Positions 28,221-36,511 of a DNA stretch of 64,000 nucleotides are shown piece by piece. A model generated the notes under the pieces. It had not been told where the DNA came from, searched no databases, and saw only the letters and a list, made by a program, of their open reading frames with translations. Numbering within the stretch: the first letter of the stretch is position 1; each line of letters begins with the position of its first letter. The stretch comes from Tropicimonas sp033101155 (lineage in GTDB: Bacteria > Pseudomonadota > Alphaproteobacteria > Rhodobacterales > Rhodobacteraceae). The translations under genes were made by a program, and so were the position numbers. Location of the stretch: NCBI RefSeq assembly GCF_033101155.1, contig NZ_JAWMPX010000002.1:62001-126000 (forward strand), read 5' to 3'.

Positions 28221-29610
28221 AGAAGAACGCGCCCTGGCCGCCGAGATGCTGGAGCGCGCCCGCGTTGCGATGGCGCGTATCGAAGACTGGAGCCAGGCGG
28301 ATCTCGACCGGCTCGCCCAGGCGATCGCCTGGTATGCCGGCAATGAGGCGACCTTCACGCGCCTCGCCCATCAAGGCGTGGACGAGAGCGGCATCGGAGA
28401 CCGTGCGCGCCGCCCCGCCAAGCGATTCAAGATCCACATGGTGCTGCGCGACGTGCTGCGCACGCCTTCGACCGGGATTGTCGAAGTGGACGAGGCGAAG
28501 GGGCTGGTGAAATACGCCAAGCCCGCGGGGGTCATCGCCTCGCTGATCCCGATGACAAACCCGGCGATGACTCCGCCGGTCACCGGCGTCTCCGCTGCCA
28601 ATGCGCGCAATGCGGTGATCTTCTCACCGCATCCGCGCACGGCTGGCACGACCTATGAGATGGTCGAGGTCATGCGGGCAGCCTGTCGCGCCGTGGGGGC
28701 ACCGGACGATCTTTTCCAATCGATCCGCCAGCCCTCGATCCCGCTCACGCAACACCTGATGGAGATCTGTGATCTGACGCTGGCCACCGGCGGCAAGCCG
28801 ATGGTCCGGGCGGCCTATTCCTCGGGCAAACCGGCTTACGGCGTCGGCGCGGGCAACAGCTCGATTGTCATCGACGAGACAGCGGATATCGAGATCGCGG
28901 CGGAGAATACGCGGATCTCCAAGACCTCGGATTACGGGTCGGGCTGTTCGGCGGATGGCAACATCATCATCCAGCGCTCGATCTACGACAAGATGGTCAA
29001 GGCGTTGGAGGCCGAGGGCGGTTATCTCTGCAATGACGAGGAAAAGGCGAAGTTAGAGGCCGCGATGTGGGACGAGAAGGGAAACCGCACCTTCCCAACC
29101 ATCGCCTGCCCGCCGCAGCAGACAGCGGATGTGGCCGGGTTCACCATTCCCGAGGACCGCAAGTTCCTCATGGTCGAGAACCAGGGGCAGATCGGACCAT
29201 CGTACAAGTTCTCGAAAGAGAAGCTGACCACGGTCATGGCGCTTTACCATTTCGCAGGTTTTGAGGATGCGCTGGAGACCGTTCGCCAGATCTACAATAC
29301 CGGCGGCAAGGGCCATTCCTGCGGCATCTACAGCAATGATGACGCGCATATCGATGCGCTCGCCCGCGTGGCCCCCGTGAGCCGGATGATGGTGCGCCAG
29401 CCGCAGAGCAAGGCCAATGCCGGCGCCTGGACCAACGGGATGCCGATGACCTCAAGTCTCGGTTGCGGGATCTGGGGCGGCAATATCACCAATGAGAATG
29501 TCACCATGAAACAGATGATGAACTACACTTGGGTCAGCCGCCCGATTCCGGAAGACCGGCCTTCCGAGGAAGAGCTGTTCGGGGAGTTCTATGGCCGGGA
29601 GGTTGGATGA
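28201..29610 (+). CDS. Acylating (CoA-dependent) aldehyde dehydrogenase, SauS-like
   Basis: 469 residues, related to CoA-acylating aldehyde dehydrogenases of the AdhE/EutE/SauS group. Motifs: IPMTNPAMTPP near residue 120, IVIDETADIEIAAENTRISK, and the catalytic cysteine in DYGSGCSADGN. The closest group I know is sulfoacetaldehyde dehydrogenase (acylating), but no sulfonate transporter or SauT ligase is nearby, so the aldehyde is uncertain. It overlaps the TIM-barrel gene by 20 bp with AGAGGAAAA as ribosome site, and its stop overlaps the start of the ThDP gene. Confidence 0.85.
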   Translation: MAKELTEEERALAAEMLERARVAMARIEDWSQADLDRLAQAIAWYAGNEATFTRLAHQGVDESGIGDRARRPAKRFKIHMVLRDVLRTPSTGIVEVDEAKGLVKYAKPAGVIASLIPMTNPAMTPPVTGVSAANARNAVIFSPHPRTAGTTYEMVEVMRAACRAVGAPDDLFQSIRQPSIPLTQHLMEICDLTLATGGKPMVRAAYSSGKPAYGVGAGNSSIVIDETADIEIAAENTRISKTSDYGSGCSADGNIIIQRSIYDKMVKALEAEGGYLCNDEEKAKLEAAMWDEKGNRTFPTIACPPQQTADVAGFTIPEDRKFLMVENQGQIGPSYKFSKEKLTTVMALYHFAGFEDALETVRQIYNTGGKGHSCGIYSNDDAHIDALARVAPVSRMMVRQPQSKANAGAWTNGMPMTSSLGCGIWGGNITNENVTMKQMMNYTWVSRPIPEDRPSEEELFGEFYGREVG

Positions 29611-31388
29611 TGACCGAGAAGACCGTTGCCGAACATATCGTCGACTTCCTTGAGCGGCGCGACGTCAAACATGTCTTCGGGCTCTGCGGGCATACGAATA
29701 TCTCGGTGCTTGCGGCGCTGGAGAAGAGCCCGATCGATTTCGTGACCGTGCGCCACGAGCAGATCGCTTCGCATGCCGCCGATGCCTATGCCCGCGTGCA
29801 GGGCAGGGCGTCTGTCGTGCTGTCGCATCTCTCGCCGGGCCTGACCAATTGCGCGACCGGTGTCGCCAACGCGGCGCTGGACTGCATCCCGATGGTTGTG
29901 ATCGCCGGCGACATCCCGACCCATTACTACGGCAAGCACCCGCATCAGGAAGTCAATCTCCACGGCGATGCGCAGCAATACGAGATCTACCGCCCCTTCG
30001 TGAAACGCGCCTGGCGCGTGGACCGTGCGGACCTGATGGCGGATGTGCTGGAGAAGGCCTTCCACCTTGCCGAGAGCGGTCAGCCGGGGCCGGTTCTGGT
30101 CAACGTGCCGATGGATGTGTTCTCACAGGTGATCCCGTCGCACACATTCGATCGGCTCAAGGAGAATACCCGCGCCCTGGTCAAGCCCTCGATTGACGAC
30201 GAGACGGCGCGCGCGATCGTCGAACGACTGGCGAAAGCGGAAAGCCCGGTGATCTATGCCGGCGGCGGCATCCTGCTGGCGAAGGCGTCAGAGGAGCTGC
30301 GGGAATTTGTCGACCATATGCAGATCCCGGTGGCGCATTCGCTGATGGGCAAGGGGCTTTTGCGCGACGATCACCCGCTGGTTCTCGGCATGACCGGCTT
30401 CTGGGGCACCTCGCTGACCAACCAGGCCTGCCTCGATGCGGATTACATCTTCGCCATCGGCACGCGGTTCAAGGAGGCGGATTGCTCCTCCTGGTATCCG
30501 GGCTACACGTTCAATATCGGCGGCGAGACCGACAAGACCAAGGTCATCCATATCGATATCGAACCCTCCGAGATCGGCCGCAATTACCCGACGGAAATCG
30601 GCGCGGTGGCCGATGCGAAGGCCGCGTTGAAGGTGCTGACGCGGGTGGCGAAAGAGCTCTATCCGGACGGGTTCAAGCGGCCGGAAGTCACGGAGAAGAT
30701 TTCTGAATTCCGTGCGGGCTTCAAGGAGAGTAACCGCGAGATGGCGACCTCCTCTGCCTTCCCGATGATGCCCGAACGGATCCTCGCGGACACCCGCGCG
30801 GCCCTGCCGGAAGACGCGATCATCACCACCGATGTCGGCTGGAACAAGAACGGCGTCGGCCAGCAATTCGACATCCTGACGCCGGGCTCGATCCTGACTC
30901 CCGGCGGCTTCGCCACGATGGGTTTCGGCCCGCCGGGCGCCATCGGTGCCAAGCTCGCCGCCCCTGACCGCGTCGTGCTCAGCCTCGTCGGCGATGGCGG
31001 CTTCGGCCAGAACCCGGCAATGCTCTCCACAGCGGTTGAGCTGGATCTCGCCATCGTATGGCTGGTGATGAACAACAACGCTTTCGGCACCATCGCGGGG
31101 TTGATGAAAGCGCATTACGGCAGCACCTATGGCGCGTCCTTCCCCGGCTCGGCCGAAGCGCCGACCAACGGGCCGGGCTATGCGGAGATCGCTCGGGCGT
31201 ATGGGGCAGAGGGGGTGCGGATCAGCTCCGCCGACGCGCTGTTGCCGGCGCTGCGGGCGGCCATAGCCAGCGGGCGGCCAACTGTGCTGGATGTGCCGAT
31301 GATCAACAACCCGACGCCGACAACGGGGCATTGGAACATCCTCGACATCTACTCACCGGATCGGGACGTGTCCCACGTTGCGACCTGA
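29610..31388 (+). CDS. Thiamine diphosphate-dependent enzyme (acetolactate synthase-like)
   Basis: 592 residues with the three-domain ThDP layout. The catalytic Glu lies in VRHEQIASHAADAYARVQG, the central domain includes PVIYAGGGILLAKA, and the C-terminal cofactor motif runs from GDGGFGQNPAML to VMNNNAF. Such enzymes decarboxylate 2-oxo acids, join two units, or hydrolyse cyclic diketones (IolD). Next to an acylating aldehyde dehydrogenase, a 2-oxoacid decarboxylase delivering an aldehyde is the simplest idea. ATGs at 29607 and 29610 are both possible; I prefer 29610 for its distance from GGAGG. Last gene of the operon. Confidence 0.88.
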   Translation: MTEKTVAEHIVDFLERRDVKHVFGLCGHTNISVLAALEKSPIDFVTVRHEQIASHAADAYARVQGRASVVLSHLSPGLTNCATGVANAALDCIPMVVIAGDIPTHYYGKHPHQEVNLHGDAQQYEIYRPFVKRAWRVDRADLMADVLEKAFHLAESGQPGPVLVNVPMDVFSQVIPSHTFDRLKENTRALVKPSIDDETARAIVERLAKAESPVIYAGGGILLAKASEELREFVDHMQIPVAHSLMGKGLLRDDHPLVLGMTGFWGTSLTNQACLDADYIFAIGTRFKEADCSSWYPGYTFNIGGETDKTKVIHIDIEPSEIGRNYPTEIGAVADAKAALKVLTRVAKELYPDGFKRPEVTEKISEFRAGFKESNREMATSSAFPMMPERILADTRAALPEDAIITTDVGWNKNGVGQQFDILTPGSILTPGGFATMGFGPPGAIGAKLAAPDRVVLSLVGDGGFGQNPAMLSTAVELDLAIVWLVMNNNAFGTIAGLMKAHYGSTYGASFPGSAEAPTNGPGYAEIARAYGAEGVRISSADALLPALRAAIASGRPTVLDVPMINNPTPTTGHWNILDIYSPDRDVSHVAT

Positions 31389-31748
31389 GAAAAGGGGAAC
31401 GTGATGTAGGCGCCCCTCCGCGTGAGGCTGGCGGGACTACCGACTGTTTTGCGGCACGGCCTGTCGCCTTGAGCCGGCAGGGGACGTTGGAGCGGAGCGC
31501 TGAAGGGCACGGAACCAGGCGACGCCGCCGTGCCCGCGCCGGAACGTCCCGGCGGTCTGGCGCTTTTCCACCCGCGCGCAACGCTCTGATCTTTCTCGGA
31601 CCTGGCTGGGATTAAGTGCAGACCTCCGGCGTTGCCGCGCCAACCCACGGTCCGGCGCGGGCACGGCTACCGCTGGAGCGTTTTGTGGCCGCAGCGAACG
31701 GCGGCTCTGTTCGCAAGCCGCCGCGAAAAGATGTCCGTAATTCGAGCC
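31389..31748. other. 360-bp gap between convergent genes with a nested hairpin
   Basis: No gene supported. GGGACGTT at 31481-31488 pairs with AACGTCCC at 31543-31550, and inside it GGGCACGG at 31505-31512 pairs with CCGTGCCC at 31528-31535. The inner arm overlaps a copy of the short dispersed repeat. It could be a bidirectional transcription barrier or a decayed repeat element. Confidence 0.5.
31495..31512 (+). repeat. Short dispersed intergenic repeat, 18-bp copy
   Basis: GAGCGCTGAAGGGCACGG differs from the 41105 copy at one position over 18 bp. It lies within the nested hairpin between the ThDP and NmrA genes. Confidence 0.45.
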
Positions 31749-32591
31749 TCAGGCGAGCGCCGAGAAGTAGTCGTCCCAGCTCTGATGCGGCCGTCCGGCC
31801 GCGGCTTCGAAATCGCTGGGCTGGTCGAGCGCGCCATCATGGATGCCCTGGTATATCCCCGCGATCACCGTGCCGAGGAACTCCCCAAGTTCGGAGATCT
31901 CGAAACCCAGGAACGCGTCCTGCGCCATCGCGCGATAGGTCAGATCGGTGCCGAAGGTGCGGTTGAGATAGCCGACCAGCTCGGTCTGGGTCAGCGGTTC
32001 GCCATGCAGCAAATAGGTCTGGCCGTCATGTTTCGCCTCGGTCAGCATGTGGGCATAGGCGATCCCAAGCTCGGGGCGGCTGGTATAGCCGCAGCGGCCC
32101 GTGCCGGCGGAGTTCATGATCGCGCCGAGTTTCTTGTAGCTCTCGAGATAGTCCACATCCGGTTCGATATAGATCCCGTTGCGGCCGACCGCCCAGTCCA
32201 GCCCGCTTTCGCGGATATCGGCCTCGGTCTGGCGGTTGCTCTGGATGATCGGCGAGAAGCTGGTGCCGCTCTCGGCGCCCTGCACAGAGGTGTAGACGAT
32301 CTTCTTCACGCCGGCTTCCCTGGCGGCGTTGATCACGTTGCGATGCTGGCCGATCCGGACATCCGGCGCGGCCATGCCGGAGACGAGCAGCAGCCGGTCT
32401 ACCCCGTCCAGCGAGGCGCGGAGTTGGTCCGGATCGTCATAATCGCCGGGACGGATCTCGATCCCCAGCCCGGCGGCTTTCTCTGGAGAGCGGGCGAGGC
32501 CGATGACGGGAGCGCCGGAGTCTAGCGCGACCAGCGCGCGGGCGATGGCGGCTCCGAGCTGTCCGGAGGCGGCGGTGACGGCTATGGTCAT
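31749..32591 (-). CDS. NmrA/QOR2-type NAD(P)-binding protein
   Basis: 280 residues, atypical short-chain dehydrogenase of the NmrA-like family. The N-terminal VTAASGQLGAAIARALVAL replaces the classical TGxxGxxG. DRLLLVSG, KKIVYTSVQG and LDWAVGRNGIYIEP follow in the usual order of QOR2-like quinone oxidoreductases. It probably binds NADP and reduces quinones or senses redox state. Last gene of a minus-strand run of four that starts at 34850. Confidence 0.85.
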   Translation of the reverse strand: MTIAVTAASGQLGAAIARALVALDSGAPVIGLARSPEKAAGLGIEIRPGDYDDPDQLRASLDGVDRLLLVSGMAAPDVRIGQHRNVINAAREAGVKKIVYTSVQGAESGTSFSPIIQSNRQTEADIRESGLDWAVGRNGIYIEPDVDYLESYKKLGAIMNSAGTGRCGYTSRPELGIAYAHMLTEAKHDGQTYLLHGEPLTQTELVGYLNRTFGTDLTYRAMAQDAFLGFEISELGEFLGTVIAGIYQGIHDGALDQPSDFEAAAGRPHQSWDDYFSALA

Positions 32592-32685
32592 GATGTCGTT
32601 CCCTTCGCTTGCGCCGGGGAACGGTCAGTGTCCCTCCGGCGTGGTTTGCTGTTGCATGTGGTGTTGAGCCGGGTCGGGGCGGGGT

Positions 32686-33453
32686 TCAGAACTTGCCGGA
32701 ATTGCCCCAGTTTTCGCGCGGGGAGATCTCCTCTGCATTCTCCCAATGCTCGGCGATCCGACCGCCCGAGACCCGGTAGATGTCGAAGACGGCGATGTCC
32801 TTGCCGCCCGCATGGCGCTTGCCATAGGTGACGACGAAATCGCCTGCGCCGATCAGCTTGAAGAGCATATCGTAGCGGCCCGCTGCCTCTGAGGCGAGCC
32901 AGTCTGCCAGCCCGTCGCGGCCGGGGCCGATCCCGGGCGCGCGCTGGATCAGGTCGCCGGCAACGAACGCCGCGAGCTTGTCGCGGTCGCCCTGTTGCAG
33001 CACCTGCTTGGTATATTCCAACACCAGCGCCTTGCTGGCCTCGGTGTCGGCGGTGAGGTCGATCTCGGTCGCGCCGCGCACCATGTCCTCGCCCGAGGCT
33101 GTCTCGGCGACGAAGGAGGCGATGGTGTCCCAATGCTCCAGGATCTTGCCCTCCGCATCGGTGTAGAACATGTCCGTGGTGACCCAGCGGGCAGCACCGT
33201 CATTGAGGTCCTGATAGGCGTTGCAGAAGACCCAGGGCCCGTCCTGAAAGCTGCGGACGATCTCGATCTCGCGCGTCGGATTGCGCTCCACGAAGGGCTC
33301 GAAGAAGGCGAGGAAGCCCTCCGCGCCGTCGCCCACGCCCGTCGAGTGTTGCGTGTAGCGATGGCCGGTATATTTCAGAACCGCCTCGCGGGCATTGCCG
33401 CCCGCGATTCCGTCCAGATAGAGATTGCGGACATTTTCAAGCGCGTTTCCCAT
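32686..33453 (-). CDS. Two-domain SnoaL/NTF2-like protein
   Basis: 255 residues with two successive SnoaL-like cone folds (about 5-125 and 130-250). Each has an N-terminal helix (NVRNLYLDGI; LVLEYTKQVLQQGD) and a C-terminal HWDT or HWEN strand motif. Similar proteins are annotated as polyketide-cyclase-like or predicted ester cyclases; the substrate is unknown. I use the ATG at 33453, which has GGGAG at 8 nt, over a GTG at 33462 that would overlap that site. It sits 94 bp before the NmrA gene in the same direction. Confidence 0.82.
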   Translation of the reverse strand: MGNALENVRNLYLDGIAGGNAREAVLKYTGHRYTQHSTGVGDGAEGFLAFFEPFVERNPTREIEIVRSFQDGPWVFCNAYQDLNDGAARWVTTDMFYTDAEGKILEHWDTIASFVAETASGEDMVRGATEIDLTADTEASKALVLEYTKQVLQQGDRDKLAAFVAGDLIQRAPGIGPGRDGLADWLASEAAGRYDMLFKLIGAGDFVVTYGKRHAGGKDIAVFDIYRVSGGRIAEHWENAEEISPRENWGNSGKF

Positions 33454-33477
33454 TGGCTTCACTCCCTTTTCTTGTTT

Positions 33478-34482
33478 TCACGGATCCAGAACGATCTGGT
33501 GCATGAACATGGTCTGGCAATTCTCGACCATGTTCAGCGGCGCGTTGCGCAAGGTGCCGTCCCATTTCTCGATCATCTGTTCGGCGCAGGCATTGGACGC
33601 GGTCATGATGCCTGCCTTGTAGATGTAATGCGCGGCCGACTCGTCATAGCGGGTCGCGACCTCGGCCATCTCGGTATGATACCAGTCGCTCTGGACGATG
33701 CCGCCGATGGTCTGTTTCATGTCCTTGATGAAGCTGCTGTAGAGCTCCATATGCTCGGGCGTGCCGACGATACGCTCATGCCCGGTGATGACGAAGTTGA
33801 AATCATACTCCGCCAGCAGACGGTCGGGCAGGCCGAAGGCAAACCACGGATCGGTGCTCTCGCCGAAATGGATCCACGGCGCGGCATCGGGGTGGAACAT
33901 GTCGATCGCCCAGAGGATCTTCTGTTCCGGCGCCCAGATCAGCATGTCGCTCTGAGAGTGCCAGTTCCGCTCCAGATCGTGCATCTCCAGTCGCAACCCA
34001 CCGGTTTCCAGCACGTAATCCGTGTCGAAGACCACATCCGGCATGGGGCGCTTGGGATCCCCGGCAAGGGCCAGCAAATCCGCAGTCTCCTTCGAGGCGA
34101 TCAGAATGGCCTCCTCGGGGAAGAGATGCGCGCCCTGGCTGTGGTCGCGATGGTGGTGGGAATAGACCACATGGGTGATCGGCTTGTCCGTCACCTGCGG
34201 GATCACGTCGAGCACGAAGGGCGAGACATCCGGCTTCGGGTCGACCACGACGACGCCATCGTCAGTTTCGAAAAACACCATGTTTTCAAAGTCGTCATAG
34301 ACGAACCAGGCGTTCTCCGCGATCTTGTAGAACCCGTAGCCCTGCGCGGGCAACGGCTCGTAGACGAAGTCGCGGGTGCTGTAGTGCGCCTTGGTTGCCT
34401 CGTAGTCGAATGGCGTGTCGGCCAGGACAACGAGGGGCAGCAGGCTCAGGGCCAGCGTTGTTGTTGCGAGAAGGTTTCGCAT
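33478..34482 (-). CDS. Exported metallo-beta-lactamase-fold hydrolase
   Basis: 334 residues with a signal peptide (MRNLLATTTLALSLLPLVVLA). The zinc motif SHHHRDHSQGAH fits HxHxDH, and further ligand regions are WHSQSDML, AIDMFHPDAA and VITGHERIVG. The fold therefore looks active in the periplasm. Substrates of related proteins range from quinoprotein partners to esters and lactones, and I cannot choose. The frame extends far upstream, but only the internal ATG at 34482 gives a signal peptide. Middle gene of the LysR-flanked set. Confidence 0.87.
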   Translation of the reverse strand: MRNLLATTTLALSLLPLVVLADTPFDYEATKAHYSTRDFVYEPLPAQGYGFYKIAENAWFVYDDFENMVFFETDDGVVVVDPKPDVSPFVLDVIPQVTDKPITHVVYSHHHRDHSQGAHLFPEEAILIASKETADLLALAGDPKRPMPDVVFDTDYVLETGGLRLEMHDLERNWHSQSDMLIWAPEQKILWAIDMFHPDAAPWIHFGESTDPWFAFGLPDRLLAEYDFNFVITGHERIVGTPEHMELYSSFIKDMKQTIGGIVQSDWYHTEMAEVATRYDESAAHYIYKAGIMTASNACAEQMIEKWDGTLRNAPLNMVENCQTMFMHQIVLDP

Positions 34483-34547
34483 CGTGGGGATCCTCAGGTC
34501 GGGTTTCGGAAAAAATCTCGGGGTCGGGAGCAGCGCTTGCCCGGCGG

Positions 34548-34850
34548 TCATGTCGCGTCCAGGGCAGGGGAAGCCGGATGCCAGTCGAGCTCCGGGGCCT
34601 CGCGAAAAGCGAACCGTTCGAGATGGTCGGAGATCACCTTGACCGCCCGCTCCAGTTCCTCTGCGGTTTCGGCCGTGACCTCGAGCCACAGGCGCGCCGC
34701 ATCCGCCGACAGGATGCACTCCCCGAAAGGCAGCTCGATCCGGCCCGTGCTCTCGCCGAGATGGACCGGGACCTTTCGGCCGAAATGGTGGCAGAGCGCG
34801 GACATATGGCGCTGCGCTCGCTCGGTTTCGAATTGCGCATGTTTTTCCAT
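34548..34850 (-). CDS. DUF2218 family protein
   Basis: 100 residues. The pattern SALCHHFGRKVPVHLG, then GRIELPFGECILSAD and LERFAFRE, is the DUF2218 signature. These small proteins often accompany siderophore or oxidoreductase genes, but their role is unknown. First gene of the minus-strand set, starting 97 bp from the divergent LysR gene and therefore probably under its control. Confidence 0.88.
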   Translation of the reverse strand: MEKHAQFETERAQRHMSALCHHFGRKVPVHLGESTGRIELPFGECILSADAARLWLEVTAETAEELERAVKVISDHLERFAFREAPELDWHPASPALDAT

Positions 34851-34947
34851 GCCGTCGCTCCTTGATCTGTTGCAACGGACGCTAAACGGTCTTTATTCCA
34901 CGGGGTATCCGGTGTTATCAGAAGTCATAGTTCGGCAGGGCGGAACA

Positions 34948-35829
34948 ATGATCGACCATCTCAGGCATATGGCTGTTTTTGCGCGGGTTGTGGATGCGAG
35001 CTCTTTCCGGGCCGCGGCGCGGGAGATCGGGCTCTCGCCGTCGCGGGTCAGCGAGACGGTCTCCGATCTCGAAGCGCATCTCGGCGCCACGCTGCTCTAC
35101 CGCACGACGCGCAAGATCGCCCTGACCAGCGAAGGCCGGGTCTTCTATTCCAGGGTCAGCGACATGCTGCGCAGCGCCGAAACCGGGCTGAACGAACTCA
35201 ACGCGCTCTCGCTGGAACCGGCGGGCGCGTTGCGGGTCTCGGTGCCGGCGTTCATGGCTGGTTCCGGCCTCTCGACGGCGATTGCCGAGTTCATCCGGCT
35301 GCACCCGCATGTGGCGCTGTCGGTCTCCTACACGGATTATCGTGTGGATCTTCTTTCGGACGGGTTCGACGTGAATATCCGCGCTGGCTGGCTTCAGGAC
35401 AGTTCGATGATGTCACGCAAGCTGGGCGACATGGAACGGGTTCTGGTGGCCGGGGCTGACTATGCCGCTTCGCGCCCGCGCCCGGAGCACCCTACGGATC
35501 TTGAAGCCTGGGACTGGATCGGATTTGCGCATCGGCCTGACACGGAAGACTTTTTTTCGCCTGAGGGCAGCAGCGTGAAGGTGCTCGGGCAGTCGCAGTT
35601 GCAGGTGGACAGCGCAGAGGCGCTCTACCATTTCACGCGGCTGAATCTCGGCCTGACGATCCTGCCGTCCTACCTTGCGGCGCGGGGCGAGGCCACCGGC
35701 GCCTTCGTGCGGCTCCTGCCGGATTGGGGCCTGCGCCCGCTTGGCCTGCATGCCGTCTGGCCGGACCAGTCGCGGCGGGAGAACCTGACCCTGCTCTTCG
35801 TGCGATTTCTCGCCGACAGATACCGCTAG
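34948..35829 (+). CDS. LysR-family transcriptional regulator
   Basis: 293 residues: an N-terminal winged helix (MAVFARVVDASSFRAAAREIGLSPSRVSETVSDLEAHLG) and a C-terminal type 2 periplasmic-binding-like effector domain. It resembles the CrgA/PA0477-type LysR subgroup. I use the ATG at 34948, since the open frame running back to 32995 only shadows the minus-strand genes. Divergent from DUF2218-MBL-SnoaL-NmrA, the normal LysR target position. Confidence 0.9.
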   Translation: MIDHLRHMAVFARVVDASSFRAAAREIGLSPSRVSETVSDLEAHLGATLLYRTTRKIALTSEGRVFYSRVSDMLRSAETGLNELNALSLEPAGALRVSVPAFMAGSGLSTAIAEFIRLHPHVALSVSYTDYRVDLLSDGFDVNIRAGWLQDSSMMSRKLGDMERVLVAGADYAASRPRPEHPTDLEAWDWIGFAHRPDTEDFFSPEGSSVKVLGQSQLQVDSAEALYHFTRLNLGLTILPSYLAARGEATGAFVRLLPDWGLRPLGLHAVWPDQSRRENLTLLFVRFLADRYR

Positions 35830-36085
35830 GGCGAGGCCGGCGCGAAAGGGGGGGCTCCAGCGAGAGGTGTCCCCCTCGACGGGGGGGGCGAGCCGTGATC
35901 TTCGTGTCCGTTTTTTCCTCGGCCATGGCCACGAGCGTCAACCCGGGCGAGGGCACGGATCTACGGGTGTTGAAGCCGATGCGGCGCACGGCGCTTCTGC
36001 AGAAGGGTGCCGAGGCAACAGGTGGCGGGGAGGACAGCGCACCCGAAGGCCAAAAGGGCCAGTCAGATCAGGGATATGCGGGGGA

Positions 36086-36400
36086 AAGGTGCAGGTTTCT
36101 GTTGCCAGGTACCTGCGAACCCCGCCAGCCCTTGCTAGAGGACTGGGCTTAGATTTCGATAGAAATCACTGCATTACGCAGCGACTGCCACCGGAGCATG
36201 ATTGTTATTGGCAATTATGCTTAACGGACCGATATCGGTGGTACCTCACCGAGCAAAAGCTAACCCCTTTAGACGTCCGTCGATCCTATTTCGGCCCCAT
36301 GATCCCCCAATAAGGGATGTTTGGTGGAGCCGCCGGGTACCGCCCCCGGGTCCGAGCCGTTTATTACGAGCGCGTTTATCGCCATATTTCCCGAAGGAAC
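36086..36400 (-). ncRNA. ssrA: Circularly permuted two-piece tmRNA (ssrA)
   Basis: Transfer-messenger RNA that rescues stalled ribosomes. On the minus strand the acceptor piece comes first (about 36400 to 36322). It holds a 5-bp stem and 7-nt loop at the T-arm position (36333-36349) and ends GGCTCCACCA with CCA at 36322-36324. A 23-nt spacer with a hairpin (36299-36321) follows. The coding piece starts at 36298 with GGGGCCG, which pairs with CGGCTCC of the acceptor piece to form the 7-bp acceptor stem, followed by GGATCGACGG. The tag frame (36212-36174) encodes ANNNHAPVAVAA and a TAA stop. A hairpin at 36091-36116 marks the likely 3' region. The T-loop sequence, GGCGGTA, is not the usual TTC type. 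End points are approximate. Confidence 0.92.
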
Positions 36401-36406
36401 ACAGTG

Positions 36407-36435
36407 AATTTAGGCGCTGTGGGCGGCTGTTTCAA
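36407..36435 (-). promoter_or_regulatory. Sigma-70 promoter of ssrA
   Basis: On the minus strand TTGAAA (36435-36430) is followed after exactly 17 nt by TAAATT (36412-36407). This predicts a start near 36400, in good agreement with the 5' end of the acceptor piece. Confidence 0.75.
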
Positions 36436-36511
36436 GCCGTATTCCGCAGCATTTGCCTGAACGGCGCGCGCGGTGTAGATGCAGCAGAGAAACAGCTTTC
36501 GGGGCGACGGC

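Noticed and set aside
28201..29610. Naming the acylating aldehyde dehydrogenase sauS and inferring sulfoacetate catabolism
   Set aside because: No SauT ligase, SauU transporter or other sulfonate gene is adjacent, and the cluster partners point to carbon-ring compounds.
32995..34947. Long plus-strand extension upstream of the LysR start
   Set aside because: It overlaps four minus-strand genes with clear domains. LysR similarity begins exactly at the ATG at 34948.
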